Shown in pieces: positions 1-7,868 of a DNA stretch of 14,412 nucleotides (position 1 is the stretch's first letter; each line of letters opens with the position of its first letter). The notes under the pieces are model-generated. The model was not told the origin of the DNA. It was given only the letters and a program-made list of their open reading frames with translations, and did not search any database. The position numbers and the translations under genes were made by a program. Source of the DNA: an uncultured Lachnospiraceae bacterium (GTDB lineage Bacteria; Bacillota; Clostridia; Lachnospirales; Lachnospiraceae); assembly GCA_946413945.1 (NCBI GenBank), contig CAMKMR010000015.1, positions 1 through 14,412 of the forward strand. The letters are read 5' to 3'.

Positions 1-35
1 ATCAGCCAATCGATCTGATCTATGCCGGATTCTAA
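1..35 (+). CDS. C-terminal tail of an upstream gene, possibly an MBOAT acyltransferase (partial)
   Basis: Reading from base 3, the first ten codons give QPIDLIYAGF followed by a TAA stop at 33-35, ten bases before the next gene's start. Many AlgI/DltB-type MBOAT proteins end in a short aromatic tail, and an MBOAT gene is the expected neighbour of the SGNH, carrier and ligase genes that follow. Only ten residues are visible, so identity rests mainly on gene context. The frame itself could be open by chance. Confidence 0.4.
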   Translation, partial: QPIDLIYAGF

Positions 36-44
36 AGGAGAAAT

Positions 45-1007
45 ATGAAGATAAAAAAATTTTTAAAATCTATATCAAAAGCTTTATTATTTGTAACAAT
101 ATTGCTTATCCTTTTATATCTGCCAAGTTTTATGTTCAGGCCTGATTACATGGCGGAACATGATTTTGATCTGGGAAGAAATGAAGCTATCATAAAGATT
201 TCTAAGGAAGCGCCGGATACAATTGATGTTCTTGTGATGGGAGATAGTCTTAGTTATACAAGTGTATCGCCAATGCAGATCTGGGAAGAATATGGTTATA
301 CAGTATTTGATGCAGGCGGATCTGGCCAAAAGATCAGTGAGACGTATGATACTTTAAAGGTGGCTCTTGAAAAGCAGCATCCAAAGATTGTGCTTCTTGA
401 GACTAATGCTATTTTTAGAAAAGAGAATGATGGAAGAGACAAGGTTTCAGCATTATCAGGAAGAATATATGATGCTTGCCCTTTGTTAAAATATCATAAT
501 GTCTGGAAAACTCCATTTGTAAGAAGGACTGGTAGAGACTATAAAGGTTATCATGTTAATACATCTGTAAGACCTTATGAAGGCGGAAAATATCTTGAAA
601 AGACAGATGAATGCATGACTATTGCAACAGAAAATATGAGGGCGTTTAAAAAGGTAAAGGAACTTTGCGATGAAAATGGTATCATGCTGATCCTTTATTC
701 TGCTCCGTCTCCAAGATGTTACAATACAAAAAAGATAAATGCTGTAAAAGCCTTAGCCAGTGCTGAAGCTTGTGAATATCTTGATCTTAATCAGGAAGTA
801 GAGAATCTGGGCATTAACTGGGCGAAAGATACAAGAGATAAAGGAGATCATCTTAATTCTTTTGGAACCAGAAAAACTACAGATTATATAGGAAAATATC
901 TGCACTCTCTGGGTGTCCTTAAGGATAGATCAAATGATGAAAAATTAAGTGGCTGGCATGAGATTTATGCTCAGTATAAAAAAGCTGAAAAGAAAAAGGG
1001 GTTTTAA
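45..1007 (+). CDS. Membrane-anchored SGNH/GDSL-like protein, DltD/AlgJ-like
   Basis: A 320-residue protein with one N-terminal membrane segment (about residues 12-30) after a basic start, so the rest probably lies outside the membrane. The GDS block (VLVMGDSLS, Ser68) and the late DHLN block (Asp268-His269) are the nucleophile and Asp/His motifs of the SGNH fold, as in proteins that work with MBOAT acyltransferases (AlgJ, PatB, DltD). The start follows AAAGGAGAAAT. The next gene begins 2 bases after the stop, so they share an operon. By analogy with DltD it should help move an acyl or aminoacyl group onto a surface polymer. The acceptor cannot be read from the sequence. A free esterase is the alternative. 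Confidence 0.75.
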   Translation: MKIKKFLKSISKALLFVTILLILLYLPSFMFRPDYMAEHDFDLGRNEAIIKISKEAPDTIDVLVMGDSLSYTSVSPMQIWEEYGYTVFDAGGSGQKISETYDTLKVALEKQHPKIVLLETNAIFRKENDGRDKVSALSGRIYDACPLLKYHNVWKTPFVRRTGRDYKGYHVNTSVRPYEGGKYLEKTDECMTIATENMRAFKKVKELCDENGIMLILYSAPSPRCYNTKKINAVKALASAEACEYLDLNQEVENLGINWAKDTRDKGDHLNSFGTRKTTDYIGKYLHSLGVLKDRSNDEKLSGWHEIYAQYKKAEKKKGF

Positions 1008-1009
1008 AG

Positions 1010-2212
1010 ATGAATAACGTAGCAAAAAGAACAAGGGATATAGCTGATAAACACTCAGCACCATTTTATCTTTTTGACCTTGATGTTTTTACGGAAAGGA
1101 TAAAAGAGCTGGAAGGGTTGCTTTCGGGTACAGCAAAACTCTGCTATGCGATGAAGGCGAATCCATTTTTAGTTGATACTGCAGTGAGTGTATTAGACAG
1201 GATCGAGGTCTGCTCGTTTGGAGAATATGAGATCTGTAGAAATCATAAAATCCCGGCGTCTAAACTGCTTATATCAGGAGTTTTAAAAAGAAGAGAAGAT
1301 TTGGAAGAGATTTTAAATGATACCGATGCGGGTTGCATTTTTACGGTTGAATCATGGAATCAGTTTAAATGTCTTTTAGAGTATGCAGAGAAAAATAAGG
1401 AAACGGAAGTTAACATAATAATAAGATTGACAAATAAGAGCCAGTTTGGTGTAGATAAGGAAGATCTGCTTAAGATGATACTTGAGTCAAAGGAGTATAA
1501 GAATCTTAAGCTTAGAGGAATTCATTATTTTTCTGGAACTCAGAAGAAGAATCCGGATAAGGATGTAAAAGAACTTGAGATGCTCGATGAACTTGTTAAA
1601 GAAGTGGAAGCATCAACCGGAGTTAAGATTGAAGAGTTAGAATATGGCCCTGGTATTCCTTATGAATATTTTCAGGATAAGGAAGTAAGACCTCTTTCTG
1701 ATTTTGCTTATGCTATTGCAGAAAAGATAAGAGAGATGGACTTTAAGGGAACTATCACTATAGAATTGGGACGTGCGCTTGCAGCAAGCTGTGGATGCTA
1801 CGCATGCAAGGTGCTGGATCTTAAGACTAATAATAATGTTAATTATTGCCTTACAGAAGGCGGAATTCATCAGCTCTTTTTTGATGGACAGATAAAAGGT
1901 ATGTATCATCCTTTTATTGACGTGATCCATTATGGAGAGCATTGTGAAAATTTAGAAAAAAAGGTATGGACTGTTTGCGGTTCTCTATGTACAATGAATG
2001 ATGTTTTAACTGCAAATATGGAACTGGGGAATTTAAGTGTGGGAGACCTGCTTATTTTTGAAAACACAGGGGCATATTCATTTGCAGAAGGAATGGCTCT
2101 TTTCCTTTCTCATGAACTTCCGGATATCGTAGGATATAGTAAGGAGGAAGGTTATGTGGATTTCAGGAAGGATGTTAAGAGCTGGCCATTAAATACATTA
2201 TTAAGGAGATAA
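1010..2212 (+). CDS. Fold-type III PLP-dependent decarboxylase (LysA/ODC/BtrK-like)
   Basis: A 400-residue protein with the alanine-racemase-like barrel plus C-terminal beta domain of amino acid decarboxylases. Visible landmarks are the PLP lysine in CYAMKAN (Lys49), the IHYFSGTQ strand (His172), the phosphate-binding EYGPGIP (212-217), ELGRALA (Glu252, Arg255), the C-x-x-x-D motif (Cys327 to Asp331) and GAYSF (354-358). LysA and ornithine decarboxylase carry an acidic residue just after that Cys; here it is Thr328, which argues against a diamino acid substrate. The gene lies between the SGNH and carrier-protein genes with 2-3 base gaps, so it probably supplies or processes the aminoacyl group handled by the operon. 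BtrK of butirosin synthesis, which decarboxylates carrier-bound glutamate to GABA, is the closest functional model I know. Substrate unproven. Confidence 0.82.
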   Translation: MNNVAKRTRDIADKHSAPFYLFDLDVFTERIKELEGLLSGTAKLCYAMKANPFLVDTAVSVLDRIEVCSFGEYEICRNHKIPASKLLISGVLKRREDLEEILNDTDAGCIFTVESWNQFKCLLEYAEKNKETEVNIIIRLTNKSQFGVDKEDLLKMILESKEYKNLKLRGIHYFSGTQKKNPDKDVKELEMLDELVKEVEASTGVKIEELEYGPGIPYEYFQDKEVRPLSDFAYAIAEKIREMDFKGTITIELGRALAASCGCYACKVLDLKTNNNVNYCLTEGGIHQLFFDGQIKGMYHPFIDVIHYGEHCENLEKKVWTVCGSLCTMNDVLTANMELGNLSVGDLLIFENTGAYSFAEGMALFLSHELPDIVGYSKEEGYVDFRKDVKSWPLNTLLRR

Positions 2213-2215
2213 AAA

Positions 2216-2449
2216 ATGGATACAAAGGAACAGATTATTGAGATTTTAAACGAGATTGACGATAGTATTGATTATGAAAATGAAGACAGATTAGTTGATG
2301 ATCATCTTCTTGATTCTTTCGGTATCATTTCACTTGTTGCCGAATTAGAAGATAATTTTGACATACAGATCGGTGCCGAGGAGATGGTACCTGAAAACTT
2401 TAATTCTGTTGATGCGCTTGCTGAAATGGTAGAAAGGCTTGCAGAATAA
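2216..2449 (+). CDS. Acyl carrier protein, DltC-like
   Basis: A 77-residue acidic protein with the four-helix carrier layout. The phosphopantetheine site is Ser34 in LLDSFGI, close to the LLDSMG of DltC. The following segment (ISLVAELEDNFDIQI) matches helix II of carrier proteins. A strong ribosome site (AAGGAG) precedes the ATG, 3 bases after the decarboxylase stop. It is predicted to be cytoplasmic, to carry the acyl or aminoacyl thioester made by the downstream adenylating enzyme, and to present it to the membrane acyltransferase or to the decarboxylase. A dedicated carrier for the neighbouring ligase is much more likely than a fatty-acid ACP, which would show DSLD and lie among fab genes. 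Confidence 0.9.
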   Translation: MDTKEQIIEILNEIDDSIDYENEDRLVDDHLLDSFGIISLVAELEDNFDIQIGAEEMVPENFNSVDALAEMVERLAE

Positions 2450-2470
2450 TTTAAGCATAGATAAAAAGAC

Positions 2471-2475
2471 AAGGG
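2471..2475 (+). promoter_or_regulatory. Ribosome binding site fixing the start of the adenylation enzyme
   Basis: AAGGG lies 8 bases before the ATG at 2484. It supports that start over an in-frame TTG at 2439 inside the carrier gene, which has no good site and would add 15 residues lacking family resemblance. Confidence 0.65.
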
Positions 2476-2483
2476 TGATCGTC

Positions 2484-4019
2484 ATGGCGGAGAATATACT
2501 TGAAATTTTAGAAACTACAGTTGAAAAATATCCGGATAAGCAGGCGGTAAAAGATCCAGAGAAGGAACTTACTTATAGTGAACTTCTTTATGCTGCTAAA
2601 AATATAGGAAAAAGCATAGTAAGGCTGGCAGGAGATCTGAATGGGCAGCCGGTTGCTCTTTTTACAGAAAAAAATGTAGAGTTATATGCTTCTTTATTTG
2701 GAGCAGTTTATGCAGGTGCTTTCTATGTATATATCAATCCAGAGCAGACTAAGGACAGGATTGATAAAATACTTTCAGTTTTAGAGCCGAAGCTTATTAT
2801 TTATGATGATCAGTTAAAGGAAAGACTGGATGAAACAGGGTATAAGGGCCATATAGTAGCTTTTTCAGAACTTTTTAAAGAGAGAAATCCTCTTAAGATT
2901 TATGATAATGGCGAAGGGGATATTCCTAACTTATTAAAGAGAAAAAGTCCTTTATACGGTATTTTTACCTCTGGCTCAACAGGAACACCAAAATGTGTTT
3001 TGATAGATCATGGATCTGTCCTTGATTTCATCGGACATTTTATAGAAACATTTGATTTTACTGAGAAGGATGTTATAGCTAACCAGGCACCATTTGATTT
3101 TGATGTATCTGTAAAGGATATTTATACAGCTATTATGACTGGGGCCAGCATGCTTCTTATCCCAAGGGATTATTTCTCTAAGCCTCCGGTTCTCGTAGAT
3201 TATATCTGCGATAATCATGCTACAAATCTCACCTGGGCTGTTTCGGCTCTTTGTATCATTTCTGGTATGAAGGGACTGGATTACAGATTGCCGGTTGACA
3301 TAAAAAGAGTCCTATTTAGTGGGGAAGTTATGCCTGCTAAGCAGCTTATGATCTGGCAAAAAGCTTTACCGGATGTAACTTATGTAAACTTGTATGGACC
3401 TTCTGAAATTACCTGTAATTGTACATACTATGTGATAGATCATGAGATAGCTGCATCTGAAAAGCTTCCTTTAGGAAAGGTTTTTGCAGGAAGAAAAGTA
3501 CTGCTGCTTTCTGAAGATGGAAAAGAGATAAAGGAAAAAAATGTTCCTGGGGAGATTGCAGTTAGTGGAGAATCTCTTGCAATAGGTTATTATCATAATG
3601 AAGAAGAGACAAAGAAGCATTTTATCATCAGGCAGGATGAAAAGGGGAACGAAGTAAGAACATATCTTACGGGGGATCTGGCGCAGATTGCTGATGATAA
3701 TGAGATATACTTTGCAGGAAGAAAAGATTTTCAGATAAAGCATATGGGCCATAGGATAGAGCTTGAAGAAATTGAGAGGACTATCGGTAATTATTCGGGA
3801 GTTGAAAGATGCTGTGCCAGATATGATGCTGAGAAGAGCAGAATCTATCTTTATTATACAGGCAGCCAGGAGAAGAGAAGCCTTCATATTGAAGTTAAAG
3901 AAAAGCTTCCTTTATACATGGTTCCTAACAAGTTTATTCATGTAGAAAGCTTTATCATGAATAAAAATGGTAAGATTGATCGTAAACTGTTGGATGATAA
4001 TCCTGTAGTTTCAAAATAA
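2484..4019 (+). CDS. DltA-like amino acid adenylating ligase
   Basis: A 511-residue ANL-superfamily enzyme, matching the usual DltA length. Core motifs, counted from ATG 2484: TSGSTGTPK (162-170, P-loop), FDFDVS with Asp207 where DltA has the Asp that binds the substrate amino group, SGEV (about 279-282), YGPSE (304-308), TGD (396-398), GRKDFQIK (412-419) and NGK with the C-terminal catalytic Lys497. There is no fused condensation or carrier domain, so it must load a separate carrier, most simply the protein encoded just upstream. It should activate a small amino acid with ATP and form the carrier thioester. D-alanine is the default guess, but the decarboxylase neighbour makes an omega-amino acid or a dicarboxylic amino acid plausible. 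It is the last gene before the terminator. Confidence 0.85.
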   Translation: MAENILEILETTVEKYPDKQAVKDPEKELTYSELLYAAKNIGKSIVRLAGDLNGQPVALFTEKNVELYASLFGAVYAGAFYVYINPEQTKDRIDKILSVLEPKLIIYDDQLKERLDETGYKGHIVAFSELFKERNPLKIYDNGEGDIPNLLKRKSPLYGIFTSGSTGTPKCVLIDHGSVLDFIGHFIETFDFTEKDVIANQAPFDFDVSVKDIYTAIMTGASMLLIPRDYFSKPPVLVDYICDNHATNLTWAVSALCIISGMKGLDYRLPVDIKRVLFSGEVMPAKQLMIWQKALPDVTYVNLYGPSEITCNCTYYVIDHEIAASEKLPLGKVFAGRKVLLLSEDGKEIKEKNVPGEIAVSGESLAIGYYHNEEETKKHFIIRQDEKGNEVRTYLTGDLAQIADDNEIYFAGRKDFQIKHMGHRIELEEIERTIGNYSGVERCCARYDAEKSRIYLYYTGSQEKRSLHIEVKEKLPLYMVPNKFIHVESFIMNKNGKIDRKLLDDNPVVSK

Positions 4020-4058
4020 TTATAATATTTAGAAAAAAATAGTCCTTTTTTCTGAATC

Positions 4059-4120
4059 AGAAAGCCGTAATAAACAAGGCATAACATCGCGCTTTGTTTA
4101 GACGGCTTTCTTATTTTTTT
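4059..4120 (+). terminator. Rho-independent terminator of the Dlt-like operon
   Basis: AGAAAGCCGT (4059-4068) pairs perfectly with ACGGCTTTCT (4102-4111). An inner AAACAAGGC / GCTTTGTTT pairing extends the stem, and TTATTTTTTT follows. It begins 40 bases after the ligase stop. Confidence 0.9.
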
Positions 4121-4144
4121 GCTTTTCAAAGTAGAGAAATGGAA

Positions 4145-4292
4145 ACTTTTCGTTTAAAAGTGACAAAATAGAGGGGAAAGTGAAATTGATTTTTGATTAT
4201 CATGTCAAAAATCTGCTAACAGGCGAAAATGCTTATTTTATAGCGAATTAAACGTTTAAGCCGAACGGATATGTACAAAAAATGAGGGGAAA
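4145..4292 (+). promoter_or_regulatory. Cluster of candidate regulator sites upstream of the sugar importer
   Basis: Three patterns occur in 150 bases. ACTTTT and AAAAGT form a 6-5-6 inverted repeat (4145-4161). ACAAAATAGAGGGGAAA (4163-4179) is nearly repeated as ACAAAAAATGAGGGGAAA (4275-4292). TTAAACGTTTAA (4248-4259) is a perfect 12-base palindrome with a central CG like LacI-family operators. No regulator gene is in the window, so binding is inferred. The rest of the 4121-4477 gap holds two TATAAT boxes and no convincing gene. Confidence 0.4.
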
Positions 4293-4352
4293 CTTGGTTG
4301 AATATGCTTTTTTTATGTATGAAACTAATAGTCACAGTGTACTTCTATTGGT

Positions 4353-4358
4353 TATAAT
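4353..4358 (+). promoter_or_regulatory. Candidate -10 box for the sugar importer
   Basis: A perfect TATAAT 120 bases before the start codon. The matching -35 position has only a weak hexamer (TAGTCA, 18-base spacer), which would fit an activator-dependent promoter. A second TATAAT at 4436-4441 also lacks a good -35 and would give a leader of about 30 bases. I cannot choose firmly between them. Confidence 0.4.
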
Positions 4359-4477
4359 GCATATGTGATAAGCGAAAAGGTACGAGAAAATTGTTCATTA
4401 TTAATAAACGACCTTTTTATAAGCCATGGCAAAAATATAATTACGGAAACAATGCGATTTATTAGGAGGAGTGTTAA

Positions 4478-5854
4478 ATGAAAAAAAGACAAGTTTTATC
4501 TCTTATGCTTGCTGCATCTATGGCAGCAACAATGATGGCAGGCTGTGGATCAGGCAGTGATTCAAAGTCATCAGAATCAGCTACAACATCAAGCCAGGGA
4601 AATGCAGGAGGAGAGAAAGATACTGCAAAGGCAGATGTTTCTAGTGAAGATGAACATACTTTATCAGTATTTGCATGGGATAAGAATTTCAATATCCCAG
4701 CCCTTGAAGCTGCTGAGAAAGCATATCAGAAGAAAGATCCTGATTTCAAGCTTAATATTGTTGAGCAGTCACAGTCTTCAGACGTTGAAAATGCTGTAAC
4801 ATTAGCTGCTTCATCAGGAGACTATAGTCAGTTAGCTGATATCGTTCTTTTCCAGGATCACTATTTCAACAAGTACGTAACAGATTATCCTGATGCATGG
4901 GTTGCTGTTGATGATGCTTCTGTAAACTGGGACGATTTCGGAGCTGAAAAACTTTCATATTCAACAATCAATGGAACTCATTATGGATTCCCTGTAGATA
5001 ACGGAACAGCAATTTTTGCTTATAGAACAGATATCTTAGAGCAGGCTGGTTATACTATCCAGGATGTTACAGGAATCTCATGGGATAGATGGCTTGAAAT
5101 TGGTGGAGATGTTTACACAAAGACAGGAAAATATCTTCTTTCAATGGATGGTGATGGAAATGACCTTCCATACATGATGCTTCAGGCAGAAGGCGTTTCA
5201 CAGTTCAAGGATGGCAAGGCTAACCTTGTAGGAAACGAAAAATTCAAGGCAGTAATTGATGTTATTGCTCGCGGTGTTGCTAATAAGTCAATTTATCTTG
5301 CAAATGACTGGTCAGATTATACAGATCAGACAATCGTTGGTGATATGGTTGCAGGTGTTATGAATGGTAACTGGATCATCCCAACAATTGAACAGGTTAC
5401 AGAAAATTCAGGAAAATGGGCTATCACATCTCTTCCAACACTTGATGGTGGAAAAGAAGGATATGCTTCAAATGGTGGTTCATCACTTTATATTACAGCT
5501 AACTGCAAGAAGGCAGACCTTGCTAAGGATTTCCTCGCATACACATTTGGTGGTGGAGAAGGAGCTAAGGAAACATATGACGCAGCTCTTACAAATGGTG
5601 GTGTTATCACAACATGCATCTCAGCTGGTAAGTCAGATGTTTACAACCAGGGTGTTGATTACTTCAATGGACAGGCAGTATATGCTGATATCGTTGCAAT
5701 GGGAGCAAACGTTCCTATCGTTGAGCAGAACGACTTCCATTATCCATGCCGTACTCTTGTAGCTGGTGCTATTCACAATGTAATCTCAGGTGCTGATATT
5801 GATTCAGAGATTAAGAGTGCACAGGAAAGCTTAGAGTTCCAGATGGAGCAGTAA
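4478..5854 (+). CDS. Sugar ABC transporter substrate-binding lipoprotein (family 1, CUT1)
   Basis: A 458-residue protein opening with a lipoprotein signal peptide: basic MKKR, a hydrophobic core, and lipobox MAGC with the lipidated Cys23. A Ser/Gly/Glu-rich linker (24-58) leads to the binding domain, which starts with a TLSVFAWDKN strand and an amphipathic AAEKAYQKKDPDFK helix, as in MalE-type family 1 binding proteins. It should capture an oligosaccharide or sugar at the outer membrane face and pass it to the two permeases encoded next. The ribosome site AGGAGGAG is strong. A hairpin directly after the gene fits the usual excess production of binding protein over permease. Aromatic residues are frequent, as in carbohydrate binders, but the sugar cannot be told. 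Confidence 0.9.
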   Translation: MKKRQVLSLMLAASMAATMMAGCGSGSDSKSSESATTSSQGNAGGEKDTAKADVSSEDEHTLSVFAWDKNFNIPALEAAEKAYQKKDPDFKLNIVEQSQSSDVENAVTLAASSGDYSQLADIVLFQDHYFNKYVTDYPDAWVAVDDASVNWDDFGAEKLSYSTINGTHYGFPVDNGTAIFAYRTDILEQAGYTIQDVTGISWDRWLEIGGDVYTKTGKYLLSMDGDGNDLPYMMLQAEGVSQFKDGKANLVGNEKFKAVIDVIARGVANKSIYLANDWSDYTDQTIVGDMVAGVMNGNWIIPTIEQVTENSGKWAITSLPTLDGGKEGYASNGGSSLYITANCKKADLAKDFLAYTFGGGEGAKETYDAALTNGGVITTCISAGKSDVYNQGVDYFNGQAVYADIVAMGANVPIVEQNDFHYPCRTLVAGAIHNVISGADIDSEIKSAQESLEFQMEQ

Positions 5855-5890
5855 TTTTAGAAAGATAATTGTAGGTATATCCAGAAAAGA

Positions 5891-5926
5891 AGCCAAGGGA
5901 TTGGTGACAGTTCCTTGGCTTTCTTT
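5891..5926 (+). terminator. Intercistronic hairpin (partial terminator or mRNA stabiliser)
   Basis: AGCCAAGG (5891-5898) pairs with CCTTGGCT (5913-5920), followed by a weak TTCTTT tract. It lies between the binding-protein and permease genes, where such hairpins usually lower permease expression relative to the binding protein. Confidence 0.65.
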
Positions 5927-5943
5927 AAAAGGAGGAAATTTTT

Positions 5944-6846
5944 GTGAAAAAACAGAGATCAGCCAAGAGCGTGCGGGCTAAGGAAATGCGCTGCGGATGG
6001 CTTTTCCTTGCACCAGCATCGATTCTCATATTTATAATGAGCTTTTATCCAATGATCAGAGCTCTTATAACATCATTCCAAAAGGGATCCAGTGCAAATT
6101 TACAGTTTGCAAATCCGCTTTACTTTAACTATGCAAGAATGATAAAAGACAAGATCTTCATTAAGTCAGTTGGAAATACTTTCCTCTATTTATTTATTGA
6201 AGTTCCGGTAATGCTTATTTTTGCTATACTTCTTGCGCAGATACTTAATAATAAGGATATTAAATTCAGAGGTTTCTTTAGAACCTGTGTATTTCTTCCT
6301 TGTGCTACTTCTCTTGTATCATATTCTCTGATTTTTAAGTCTCTTTTTGCAACACAGGGACTTATCAATTCACTTCTTATGAAGATGGGAATCATCAGTG
6401 AGAATATCAACTGGCTCGGTACAGAGGGTACAGCTAAAGCAGTTATCATAATCGCTCTTATCTGGAGATGGACAGGTTATAATATGGTATTCTACCTGGC
6501 AGGTCTTCAGAACATTGATTACGAAGTATATGAAGCTGCAAGAATTGATGGTGCTAATGGCTTCCAGTCTTTCTGGTATATGACAGTACCTCTTCTTAAA
6601 CCAACTATCATTATGACATTTATCATGTCAATAAATGGTACATTACAGCTCTTTGATGAGTCGGTAAACCTTACACAGGGTGGACCTGCTAACTCAACAA
6701 TTACAATGTCACATTATATTTATAACAACTCCTTTGGACAGGGCGTTGCTAATTTTGGATATTCATCAGCAATGGCATTCGTTGTATTTATCATGGTTGC
6801 CATCCTTGCTTATATTAATTTGAGAGTAGGTGATAGACGTGACTGA
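5944..6846 (+). CDS. Sugar ABC transporter permease, MalF-type
   Basis: A 300-residue inner-membrane permease with six predicted helices, the first at about residues 18-42. The cytoplasmic EAA loop that contacts the ATPase is clear: YEAARIDGANG from 196, ending in VPLLKP near 220. FDESVNLTQGGP (237-248) near the C-terminus is typical of MalF-type subunits. The start is GTG at 5944, chosen because AAAGGAGG lies 8 bases upstream and the protein begins with the usual basic tail. It overlaps the next gene by a few bases, so the two permeases are translationally coupled. It should form the channel with the MalG-type partner. Confidence 0.92.
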   Translation: MKKQRSAKSVRAKEMRCGWLFLAPASILIFIMSFYPMIRALITSFQKGSSANLQFANPLYFNYARMIKDKIFIKSVGNTFLYLFIEVPVMLIFAILLAQILNNKDIKFRGFFRTCVFLPCATSLVSYSLIFKSLFATQGLINSLLMKMGIISENINWLGTEGTAKAVIIIALIWRWTGYNMVFYLAGLQNIDYEVYEAARIDGANGFQSFWYMTVPLLKPTIIMTFIMSINGTLQLFDESVNLTQGGPANSTITMSHYIYNNSFGQGVANFGYSSAMAFVVFIMVAILAYINLRVGDRRD

Positions 6847-7714
6847 TCAGGGAAATGCAAAAAAACAGGTAGATGTAAGAATTCTATATAAAGCAACAAA
6901 TAAATCAGCCACTCAGAAGAGACTTATACCAAGTTATATCCTTCTTGTGATCGTATCATTCTTCTCAGTATTTCCACTGTTTTGGATGGTTACTGCTGCT
7001 ACTAATTCAACAGTAGAGGTTGCAAGAGGTAAGATCTGGTTTGGTACTCATCTTGCTGAGAACTTTAAAAATCTTACAGCACAGACACAGCTTTGGAGAA
7101 CATTAGGAAATTCATTTTTCTATTCTATAGTGCTTACTGTATTATGTCTCTTTATCTGTTCTATCGCTGGTTATGGATTCGAACTTTATAATGATACAAA
7201 GAAAGACTTCTTGTTTGGTGTACTTCTTCTTGCGATGATGGTACCACAGGTAGCAACACTTATTCCTCTTTTCAAGTTAGCAAGTAAGCTTAAGCTTCTT
7301 AATTCAGTTTGGGGCTTCCTTCTTCCTTCTATCTCAACACCATTTATGATCATGATGTTCAGACAGAATTCAAGAAACTTCCCAGTGGCTATCATGGAAA
7401 GTGCCAGAATGGACGGCTTATCTGAAATTGGTATTTTCTTTAAGATGTATATGCCGGTTATGAAATCTACATACGCTGCAGCTGCAGTAATCTGCTTCAT
7501 GAATGCATGGAATTCATATATGTGGCCAAAGGTAGTACTTAGTGATAACTTAAGACAGACAATGCCAATGCTTATTGCAAACCTTGCTGGTGGCTATACT
7601 GTCGACTATGGTGTTCTTATGCTGGGTGTATTATTCAGCTCAATACCAACAATGGTAATCTTCTTCGTATTGCAGAAGCAGTTCACAGAAGGTATTACAG
7701 GTGCCGTTAAATAA
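6839..7714 (+). CDS. Sugar ABC transporter permease, MalG-type
   Basis: A 291-residue permease with six predicted helices, the first at about residues 31-54. Its EAA loop reads MESARMDGLSEIG (from about 186), ending in MPVMKS. The C-terminus (FTEGITGAVK) is characteristic of MalG-type subunits. I chose GTG at 6839 because AGGTGA (6828-6833) lies 5 bases before it; an in-frame GTG at 6830 is possible but has a poorer ribosome site. The start overlaps the MalF-type gene by 8 bases. No ATPase gene follows, so this importer presumably shares a housekeeping MsmK/MalK-type ATPase encoded elsewhere, as is common for CUT1 systems in Firmicutes. Confidence 0.9.
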   Translation: MTDQGNAKKQVDVRILYKATNKSATQKRLIPSYILLVIVSFFSVFPLFWMVTAATNSTVEVARGKIWFGTHLAENFKNLTAQTQLWRTLGNSFFYSIVLTVLCLFICSIAGYGFELYNDTKKDFLFGVLLLAMMVPQVATLIPLFKLASKLKLLNSVWGFLLPSISTPFMIMMFRQNSRNFPVAIMESARMDGLSEIGIFFKMYMPVMKSTYAAAAVICFMNAWNSYMWPKVVLSDNLRQTMPMLIANLAGGYTVDYGVLMLGVLFSSIPTMVIFFVLQKQFTEGITGAVK

Positions 7715-7748
7715 GACACAGCAAAATTTAATAGGTAATTTATCATAT

Positions 7749-7776
7749 AAGGGGACAAAAAATGTCCCCTTTTTTT
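7749..7776 (+). terminator. Rho-independent terminator of the sugar importer operon
   Basis: AAGGGGACA pairs with TGTCCCCTT across an A5 loop and is followed by a run of T. It begins 35 bases after the permease stop. Confidence 0.95.
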
Positions 7777-7868
7777 ACATAGACAAGGAATCTGATACTG
7801 TGATGCTTTAATTGATCAGTAATTCTTTGATCCTTTACATAAGTTATGCGATTATATTAAAGTTATGA

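Noticed and set aside
2439..2483. TTG start for the adenylation enzyme inside the carrier gene
   Set aside because: No good ribosome site, and the 15 extra residues do not resemble DltA N-termini. ATG 2484 has AAGGG 8 bases upstream.
3471..3887. Minus-strand open frame of 138 codons within the ligase gene
   Set aside because: It lies opposite conserved ANL motifs of a clear gene, and its Ile/Cys/Leu-rich composition is typical of antisense shadow frames.
4121..4477. Riboswitch or leader RNA before the sugar-binding protein gene
   Set aside because: No conserved riboswitch core was recognised. The patterns look like protein-binding sites on DNA.
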